Positions 55,862-64,000 of a stretch of DNA of 64,000 nucleotides are shown in pieces. Every line of letters begins with the position of its first letter. The first letter of the stretch is position 1. A program made the position numbers and the translations under genes. Under the pieces are notes generated by a model, which searched no databases, was not told the origin of the DNA, and saw only the letters and a program-made list of their open reading frames with translations. Source of the stretch: Cudoniella acicularis (taxonomy: Eukaryota > Ascomycota > Leotiomycetes > Helotiales > Helotiaceae); NCBI GenBank assembly GCA_013054445.1, contig JAAMPI010000037.1, positions 21,646 to 85,645 of the forward strand. The letters are read 5' to 3'.

Positions 55862-55883
55862 AAAGATGCTAGCGCCAAGGCTA
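55862..55883 (+). repeat. Short dispersed repeat, copy 2
   Basis: aaagatgctagcgccaaggc followed by ta; see 46488-46509 (one mismatch). Confidence 0.6.
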
Positions 55884-56406
55884 CAACCCTTCCTTCACTA
55901 CGGGTAGACATTTACTCCCAGTGTGGAATCGTACTATAGCCTGTAGCGCAAATGAAAACCCAAAGACTTTGACTCCTTAAAACAAGTTTTTTATGTCCAA
56001 AATAAAACGCTAATTTAATTCATAATTGCTATATTGTTGCCAGTCTGTTGGAAGTTAAGTACATCGAAGTGTCAATTACCCCGCATTTACCCCGCATTTG
56101 TCCTGTAAGGTCTTAAATCAATGATAGCCCCCGCGCAAAACACAGCACGCATGACTCTATAAACTAGTACTCAATCGTTAAATTCCAGCGTATAATTCGC
56201 TATAATTTAAGGACTGATACTATATAAGTCGCCGTAACCCTTTTATACAAATATAATCCTCTATTCCTAAGAAAGTGCAACGAAACAATTTTAAGAGCGA
56301 ATGGATATAAATCACAATTAGTTTCTGTTGCTTGAAATGTCATTGATTCTCTTACCAGGTGCAGGTAAATAATAGAATACACATGCCTGCGAAGTGAGTT
56401 ACTAAG

Positions 56407-56457
56407 TACAGGGACTAACACGCTGTTGTGATACTGAAAGTTTAGCGAGGGTCGCTA
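56407..56457 (+). repeat. Dispersed repeat containing a palindrome
   Basis: acagggactaacacgctgtt ... aagtttagcgagggtcgctaa; the end ttagcgagggtcgctaa is nearly palindromic. Related pieces are at 52920-52952 (cagggacttgcacgctgtaa then tttagcga) and, partly, 56668-56740. Possibly fragments of a small non-autonomous element. Confidence 0.4.
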
Positions 56458-57195
56458 ATTTATAGTGGACGCGGCTTTGTGACTCAGCGAACAACATTAC
56501 CAAGATATTGTATTCTCTTCGTGTGACAATACTAATTTTCCCCCTAAGTATGTTAGAATTGTTCACATTTCTACTAACCACTTAGAGGTAATTAAACCAA
56601 TTTATAGTTGTGTGTAAAATATATAGTGTTTTTATGACCGTGCATGACAATTAGAGTGTGTTCTGTAAGTTATAGCGTACCAGTCGCTAAACTACAGGGA
56701 CTTGCTCCCTACAGCGTACCGACTTATCGCTACCCCAGTCAGCTAAGACAACTTGAATCGTTTTCCTGCCATACCGCAACAATTAACATATAAATGCTCT
56801 GCACGCCTGATGTAGAACCAAGACAGAGGTCCTTAAAATCAACATCGGCCACGAGTCTAAAAGTCGAAGTGGTTTAATAGTTAAAAATTCAGACCTAAAT
56901 ACAAAATGCTTGCTATTCTCTAAAAAGCAAATTATAAAACAAAAGAACAAACGCAAAAATGCAGCAAATCTCAGCAAAGTAAGTCAACAGACATGCATAT
57001 AATTCACGGAAAATTGAAATGAACGAAGACAAGTTAGAAATGTGGATCAAAAATCAAAACAGGAAAACACCGCACTCCTTCACCAGGCCTCGTACGAATG
57101 AAAAGCAACACTTCACAGGAGTTGGACCGTGAACCGGAACTGAGTGGTGCTCAAAAAGTCCAGAGCACCATGCATACAGTGGTACTGCTGAGCTC

Positions 57196-60100
57196 CTAAA
57201 TATAAAACATGACATCATCTAAATCTGGACGCCAGGTATTCAATCGCGGGTGATTTGGATCATCAGCGATACGAGCAATCTTCCACAAATTCTCGTCTTC
57301 TGCGTAGAAAGAAACGGGTACGTCGGACGTTTTCTCATCTGAGACGACCGAATTCTCGCTCTCCGGTCTCTCGACTCCTTTGCCCTTGCCCTTAGATGGA
57401 GTCTCGTGCTCTGCTGAAGTCTCGCCCTGTCCCGGAGGTGAAGTTGAAGGCTTGTATTTGTGGCTGTCGCATGTAGTGACGAAGACGAGCGGGAGTACAG
57501 ACTGAAAGAGCTTTGGTCGCTCGAGAGCCTGTGTAGCAAATCTTGTGAGTGTGTAGATAACTTAATACTTTTCTTGGATGTCTGGGAGAAGTGCATAATT
57601 ACGATATCTTAAAGCATTGGCAAGTCCAATTTTCCCGTGAAATCGTGTTTGAGAACCATGTAGTGCGCGCTTCGAGCGGTGCCCTTTGGGCTGGCATGGC
57701 TTTGCAGATAGAAATCTGTTTGACTGGGCGGAATAATCTCAGTATCGACTATCGTTCCAGGCTCGACGTTCTCATCACCCTTGACTTCGTAGAATCGAGA
57801 GTGATGGCGCTTCGTGACAACGAATAACGTGATTTTCGGTTCCCATTTAGCTTTAGGAGGGATTCCTGCATTCCCATCCTCCCTGATTTGAAGAAAGTAT
57901 TTAGTGCAGGCGTCCTGGATCTGAGGCAACTCTTCTGCGCGAACGTGTGCCGTATTGACTCTCACTAAAACCGTCTCGATAAAGATGTGAGCGGGTAGTT
58001 GACCATAACAGCAGCAATGGAGGCGCAGCCGGGGGCTCCCATTCCAGGATGAGTGTAATCAGCACTGACAATCATACTGTGCAGTGGTGTACCCGCCATT
58101 CCACTAGCCTGCGTCGCAGGTCTGAGTTTATGGTTTACGCCTTTCAGCTTGAAATTTAGTTTGAGACTATGATTCTGTCAGATGTGTTTGTCAAAACACT
58201 TTACCATTATCAGGCTTACCAGATACTTGCACATAGACCCGCATCACCGTGAGAGTTAATGAGATTGATCTTCGTGATACATACTGTTGGAATACCAGCA
58301 ACACAATCTCCCCACCTCTTGACCTCTGCGTAAAGTTGGGTGCTTTGTCCGGCAGTACTACCAAAGGGATATTCAGGCCCGTGCCGGAAGATTGTCGTAA
58401 GGACTGAAGCGCGCCATTGAGAACAACCCCGCAATCATGTCGATATCGAAGAGGATTCTGCAAAAAATCCTCAAATAGCGGTATTTCCGGGGTGCCACTG
58501 TAAAAATGCGCTGGTCAACAATATTGCGACTGACGCCGTACTTCTGGATGGCCTCTCGTAGAGAATTTGTCTGAACTTCGGAGAAATCGCCACCAAAAGA
58601 AATTATGTTCAATCTCGTACACGCTTGGGCACCAGATTCAAATCCACCTTCTGTGAGGTTCCAAGATCCATTTCGTGAAGTAGTATCATCTTTGACGCGC
58701 AGACTGGGCGCACCGGGTTTCTACGGATTGATCTCCACAAAACTATCACTTGGGATGAGACCAAAGTTCTAATTCATTAGTGATTGATGCTTGACGTACG
58801 TTTGACGATAAGATGGACATACCAGATAGAATGATTCTGTTCCATGGGAGGGAAGTCAAGATATTTGAGAGCAACATCGCGGATCAATTCTTCAGCTGCC
58901 CTTGGAAATACTTGTGAATGCTTGATCATAGCAGCGGCATATTCGTTGTCAAGGACCCTTGTGACGAGTTGCTAATCCACGATCGTCAGCTTATTAATGA
59001 GAAGCCGGATTTCTCTGCTTTAACTTCCCACATTAACGCAGCGCTTCTTCCCGTTAAGAGCAGTCTTGTATTCTAAACGCTAATTAGCGCATACTCAAAT
59101 TTCTCAAGTTGAGTGCTGAGCTTACTGGTGTTCAAATATTCCAAGACATAAGTCGTCTCAGTTTTAACTCCCACCTTCTTGTCAAAGGTTATCTTTTCCA
59201 TTGGCTTATCGCTAAGACCGCAGATGGCCCACTTCCGACTATTCGTATGCAGGTCGAAGGTCACCCGGCCGTTCTTCGGTTGTTTCCTGAATTCATTGGA
59301 AGAAGGGCCATTAGGTACCTTCTTTTCCCAGAAGATATTCACTCACTTCTAGAGAGGGATTGGAGGGAAGAATGCAGAAATGGTGGTGTTAATATTGAGT
59401 AGCAGCGATCCTCCGCATTGACGTGAAAAATCCTCTCCTGAACATGAATGGTGTTTGGAGCTTTTGAGATTCAAGTTCAGGGTCAAGGAGGCCCTCTGGA
59501 TAAAACTTGTTTCCAATACGCGCGCCTTGAAAAGACTCGCCGTTGATGTTCTTCCGCGAAATTATGTTCAAAGCGTTGAGCACTACGTCAGGCTTATAAA
59601 CAGTGTCTTCCTCCGACTCTAATTGACCGGAGACATACTGCTTCAGGCTTTCGACATCAATTTGTCCTAGGAACCAAACGCTAGACTCCACATCCACGCT
59701 TGAACCAGTTCTTCCGTGGGGCGTAAGTGAGTCTTGCCCCACAGATTTTGCTGAGTTGTGGTAGAGCTCGCCAACTGAAATAATCGTAGAATCGTAGTCG
59801 CAGGCCCAGTCATCGTGCAATGGCCGGTTTTCAGTTAAAAGTTGCTCAACCAGGTATCTTTTTGCCTCACGATTGAACTTCTTCTCCCGAATTGGTTTGG
59901 TATGGGTGGCTTCGGTCGGTTTCACGGAATCCCGAGGGCTGGCGATTTCTCCAAGGATGATGCCGTAACGATAGAGTGGTTTGTCATTATCAATGATGAA
60001 CTTGGAGAAGTTTGCGAGAATTTTGGCTTCTTCCGGGGATTTCGTTCCAGCAGACTATGGGGGTTTTGGCGTTTCGGACTCCGCCTTGTCCCAAATTGCT

Positions 60101-60684
60101 TGTTGTTCCGCCGAGATTTCATTTTCTCTGGATCCGTAGGAAGAACTCGTCGAGACAGGATTTGCAAGGATCGCTGACTGGCCCGGTACAGGTTCTGCGC
60201 TGGAAAGCCCACCACCTCTCGATGGGAGAGTGACAGTAGCCTGATCTGCGGGGCCGGCTCTGGTCGAGTATTCTTGTGCACCGATGGAACGTCCTATCTT
60301 CTCCCTTTCCTCGCCGTACTTGCGCCAATACTTGGGGTTGAACATGATTGCTACCTCTTTACTAGCGTCCACACGCGTCCTCCCCGACGGTACCAGTTTA
60401 CAATTCCTTTGGTTATGGTCACCACGCCCGGAACTGGCACAACTTCCTTTTAAAATGGGACAACCTTTCGCCTCATGGCGACTGCCAAGACAAATGTCGC
60501 ACACCTGTTCATAATAGGGCGGGTAATTATTCCCCATCTTTTCGCAGTTCGTGGCAGGGTGAGTAGTTGGGACTTTGCACTTACCTCACCCTTCTCTCAG
60601 AGGGCATTTAATTGGTTGATGGCCACTTTTGCTACACAGTGAACAAGAAGTACTTCCACCTTCAGTTGATAATTTTGAAGACAT
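57196..60684 (-). pseudogene. Argonaute (QDE-2-type) with N-terminal zinc-knuckle array, inactivated
   Basis: From the ATG at 60684 one frame runs to 59389 with only two stops (TGA 60586-60588, TAG 60055-60057). It holds about four CCHC knuckles: CSLCSKSGHQPIKC, (stop)GKCKVPTTHPATNC, CDICLGSRHEAKGC and CASSGRGDHNQRNC. A linker follows, then the ArgoN domain (FSKFIIDNDKPLYRYGIILG, KRYLVEQLLTENRPL) and the L1 block FYPEGLL...RRGFFTSMR. After a frameshift near 59410 comes GSLLLNINTTISAFFPPIPL and a stop. A PAZ-side segment (RVTFDLHTNSRKWAICGLSD) is at 59073-59300, then MID (GSWNLTEGGFESG) and PIWI parts. The PIWI parts are LVVLPDKAPNF, RWGDCVAGIPTVCIT, MIVSADYTHPGMGAPGC and YRDGFSESQYGT. The last, with DFYLQSHASPKGTARSAHY and the terminal DDVMFYI (57196), completes the order. 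About 60 PIWI residues between the first catalytic Asp and YRDG are missing. Argonautes bind small RNAs to silence transcripts; this copy is dead. Confidence 0.88.
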
Positions 60685-61606
60685 CTTCGTGATTCTTGTT
60701 ATTGTAGAAGGTTGAAAATCCAGAGCACCGCTTTCAGATGGGTGAGAAAGATTCTGAGAGAATGATCTGTCAAGGACGGAAGATGGTATCTTTTATAGGC
60801 ACTGCCACTCACAATTTTTGGGGGTTTGCCTTGGAGAGAATGACCTCCAGTGAGCTTACACTTGGATTGCAAAGGGGCAACCTCGGACTTCTCACGTCAT
60901 AGGTCACAAATATAGTTGCAAACACTTGATGCAAACAGAATCTGTCCAATTGAGGTTACGCTGTGGCAGATACTTCTGTGCACAGGTTTCTTTAGCCACT
61001 TGGCAAATCGAATTCGATCTGTGGCCATTGTGTGTCGGAGAAAAAAAAAGTTCTGTCATGATTGCCTCGGTCCTCCCGAGATTTGCAACCACTATTTGTC
61101 AGATCAAAAGCCTGACCCTCAGCAAGAGGTTTGGAGTAGATTCTAAACAGATCGCGAAGCTCTTAGCAGGCCTTGAGCAATAGATGCTTGCTGGGGGGGA
61201 AGGGGAAGGTGAAAGGGGCTGTTTTGTATGCTGAAATTTGAGGTTTTGTGATGCAAAGGAGTAAGTTGAAGAACGCGATCAATTTCGGATGACTGGCATT
61301 TTTGAACTAATCCAACTCAGGAAGGTGGGGTTCTAGCTGAGTCAGCTTCGCATACAGAAACCATCCCCCCCCTATTTGTTTCTCGACTAACATCCACTTC
61401 CCATGCCAATCCTGAATCCTCCGACTCTGTTGGAAAACCGCGCAAACTACTCATACGAATAATTCTACTCGCTCAGCACAATCCCCTCTACTCATTTTTG
61501 TTTTTGGCTTTCTCCGCGCACTTTGCGTCTTTCGACTCAGGCTCCCAGCCTCAGCAGTCTATCCGTGATTGCTACACCTCTCACTCAAGTATATCGCCGC
61601 CTAAGA
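60685..61606. other. Intergenic between divergent Argonaute relic and HET gene
   Basis: 0.9 kb, no gene. Upstream DNA of both neighbours, with a C/T-rich stretch before the HET start. Confidence 0.5.
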
Positions 61607-63906
61607 ATGACTTCGTCACCTGAGCCATACAAATACCCTGAGGTACTAGAGCACAATACATCCATACGGCTTCTTCATATTCTGGAAAAAAATGGCGAGC
61701 AAATAAGATGCAAACTTGAGGTTGTAGACCTGGAAAAAAAGCCAATGTATGACTGTCTATCCTACACCTGGGGAAATCCACTTTTCAAGAAATTCCTATC
61801 GCCAAATCAGAGAAAAGAGCTTCGCGATAAGGAAGCATATAAGATTGATCTCGATGGAAAGATCATGAGCGTCACAAAGAATCTCTGGGATGCTCTCAAT
61901 CAATTAGGCAGCAGTCAGCCGCCGTCAGCAAGCAGCCACCAGCGACAAAATCGCATTTGGATCGATGCATTGTGCATCAACCAAGAAGATGACAAAAACG
62001 AAAAACCCCACCAACTTGGCATGATGGCTAGGATCTATAATCAAGCTCAAAATGTGGTGGTTTGGCTTGGACCAGTAACACCAGATGACCCAAAGTTGGA
62101 AACCGCGCTTCTTGTAATGGATCGACTCAAATCTATCCCGCAGGAAAAGCTGAAGACAGAAGTTCTGTACGATCTCAGACAAGTGCAAATGTATGAGAAC
62201 CTTGGGATTGAGCCGATAGACTCCGCCGAGTGGGATATATTTGCTTCGTTTATCTTGCGGGCTTGGTTCGGGCGCATGTGGGTAGTCCAGGAAGCCTTCT
62301 TCGCAAAAAACTTCATTATTTACTGTGGAGAAGAGATCATTGAGTGGTCCAGAATCGCAGCTGCCTCTCGAGTTCTTAAAGAGACTCGAATGGGAAGATT
62401 GCTGAATGAGAAAGTTATGGAAGCAACCGAAGACGAGGACGAAGACGGAAACGAGGAGGAAGACGGGGACGAGAACGAGGAAAAGGCCAAGGTCGAGGTC
62501 AAGGACGAGGATAAGGAGCAAACCAATTCGAAATACATTAGCAATCCCATATCAAACCAGTTTCTTTATACCGACATTCGAACTATAGGTTCATCAATCA
62601 AACTGGAGAGATTGCTTGCATATAGCAGATATTTCGGAGCCACGGAGGACAAGGATCGGGTGTTCGCAGTTTTGAACATGTGGAAGCCAGGTAAAAGACC
62701 TATATCTTTATCCCTATTCTCTCTTAACACCAAATTACAAGTAAAGGATAGGGGAAGTTTCTTCTTCTCCGTTGGACTCACTCCTTTCCTTCTGAGAAAG
62801 GATAATGCTAACTTATCGAAGATTGGGGGCCAAGCGGGGATAAAACAACCTCTAATTTCATTCGAGAAATTTCTACCGCCCGAGAAGCCTACATGAGAGC
62901 AACTATTGTCTCTATACGTGAAACGAATGATCTCAATATGCTATCTCTTGTGGAAGACAAAAGCGTGCGAACGAAAGCCCGAAAAGAGGACAAATTGCCT
63001 TCCTGGGTCCCAGACTTCGGCGCCTTACCAATTTGCGAGCCTCTGGCGGGGGTCCCGAGGGCAGCTCCTGGACAAGAAAGATGGAATACCAGTGAGGGAT
63101 TGCAAAAGAAATGGCAACTTCCTCCAGTGACAAAGGAGCCATTGCTCTCGGTGAAGGGTTTCCGCATCGACGAAATAATCGAGTTCGCTGCCACAGATCT
63201 AGATATCATCGATGAGCATCAGATGTTCACCCTGCTCAAGATTTTGTCATCATTTCTGGAGGCGGATACTGCGCATAGTTCTCGCACAGATGCGATGGAA
63301 CCATTCTGGAAAACCTTGATCAAAAACACATATCGCGGAAAACCGGCGGAAGACGACGCCCGGCGAGCATTCCCCTATCTCATCGCACACTTCGTCTGGG
63401 AGCTAGACATAGAACTCAACGATCTACAAGAAGCCTTAGATGAAGCTGAAGAAGGCGACTATCGCAAGGACGCGAAAAGGAAATTCGATAAATTTTCCAC
63501 TGTCAATTCTGATACGAAATCACTCATTGAGAAATTATCTGCGAAGGAGAACTCTGTCATTCCGACTTGGGAATTCATTCAAGAGACGCTTAAACTTGCG
63601 AACGCCCGGGATTTATCAGAAGAGGCCCAAAATAACAAAGAGGCTATCATCGATAGTTTTCGCTCAGCCTACACTTGTCGACGTTTGTTTCGGACACGTG
63701 GAAATTTGCTTGGGGTTTCAGCACAGTCTCTTAAGGAAGGGGACGCGGTGTGGGTAGTGGCAGGTGCCGCTGTTCCATTCCTATTACGAAAACTTCCAAA
63801 CGGAAACCAGGAGCTTGTCGGAGAGGCATATGTTCATGGGATTATGCAAGGGGAAGCCGTTTCAAGACAGGGAAAATCCGAACCACAGGAAATACATCTT
63901 GAGTAA
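61607..63906 (+). CDS. Heterokaryon incompatibility (HET) domain protein, 722 aa
   Basis: Exon 1 is 61607-62690 and exon 2 is 62822-63906. Removing a 131-bp intron (GTAAAA donor, GCTAACTT branch, TCGAAG acceptor) joins LNMWKP-DWGPSGDKTTSN in frame. The HET domain shows YDCLSYTWGNP (about residues 47-57), IWIDALCINQ (115-124), MARIYNQAQNVVVWLGP and FGRMWVVQEAF (219-229). A striking Asp/Glu-rich insertion of about 34 residues (about 270-304) follows. The C-terminal half has LPSWVPDF and VKGFRIDEI, then GVSAQSLKEGDAVWVVAGA and VPFLLRK near the end, as in most HET proteins. These proteins trigger cell death when genetically different hyphae fuse; which allele this senses cannot be told. Apparently intact; without the intron the frame stops at 62896. 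Confidence 0.88.
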
Positions 63907-64000
63907 AACAAGGGGGGGTAGAAGTCAAATTCTATAATTATCTATTATGGATTTATGGATTTATGAACAGGAAAGCAGAATTTCAATTGCTAGATTTCAA

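Larger units (their letters stand above)
55335..57195. other. AT-rich gene-free interval with dispersed repeats
   Basis: 1.9 kb with no gene. Holds repeat copies at 55862-55883 and 56407-56457 and a related stretch at 56668-56740. Confidence 0.5.

Noticed and set aside
61523..61606. Longer HET protein starting at 61523
   Set aside because: That codon is TTG. The first ATG in frame is at 61607 and the HET motifs follow normally.

Overview
The window is nuclear DNA of a filamentous ascomycete (Pezizomycotina). The evidence is short introns of about 40-60 bp with GT..CTAAC/CTGAC..AG signals, a HET-domain gene, fungal-specific families (Azf1-like C2H2 factor, WSC protein, bicupin oxalate enzyme, fungal transcription-factor domain) and clear traces of repeat-induced point mutation (RIP: C:G to T:A change, CpA loss, AT-rich gene-free blocks). 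A Leotiomycete is my best guess from the style of several lineage-type families. That is inference only.

Layout. Positions 1-8 kb are repeat-rich and decayed: a tandem duplication, a CpA-poor AT-rich block, a RIP-damaged Azf1-like zinc-finger gene lying between two direct repeats, and an orphan dynamin GED fragment. 9-13.3 kb holds small hypothetical genes, an atypical protein kinase and a Cys-rich small protein. 14-16.3 kb has a minisatellite, a second zinc-finger relic and an intron-containing tRNA-Leu(UAA). 16.5-35.4 kb is the gene-rich core: a PhyH dioxygenase, a lipocalin-like relic, a gamma-glutamylcyclotransferase-like protein, an NAD-dependent epimerase, a secreted SBP56-like beta-propeller, a secreted bicupin oxalate decarboxylase/oxidase, an MFS transporter, a broken SDR and a MATE transporter. 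36-44 kb is sparse and holds three pseudogenes: a zinc-ribbon micro-gene, a secreted Cys-rich protein and a WSC membrane protein. 45-49.7 kb has a tandem pair of RBR ubiquitin ligases (one intact, one dead) and a UPF0390 gene. 51-55.3 kb has a fungal transcription-factor-like gene and a hypothetical gene. 57.2-60.7 kb is a dead Argonaute with an N-terminal zinc-knuckle array, followed by an intact-looking HET gene at 61.6-63.9 kb.

The main theme is decay. At least ten genes carry in-frame stops, often at a Trp or Gln position (TGG to TAG/TGA, CAA/CAG to TAA/TAG), Cys-to-Tyr changes at zinc ligands, or single-base frameshifts. Intact genes (MATE, oxalate bicupin, PhyH, MFS, HET, epimerase, UPF0390) are interleaved with them. 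There is no obvious biosynthetic cluster. The most noteworthy items are the zinc-knuckle Argonaute relic beside the HET gene and the oxalate bicupin with a non-standard active-site lid. All gene models are read by eye; exon ends are best estimates.
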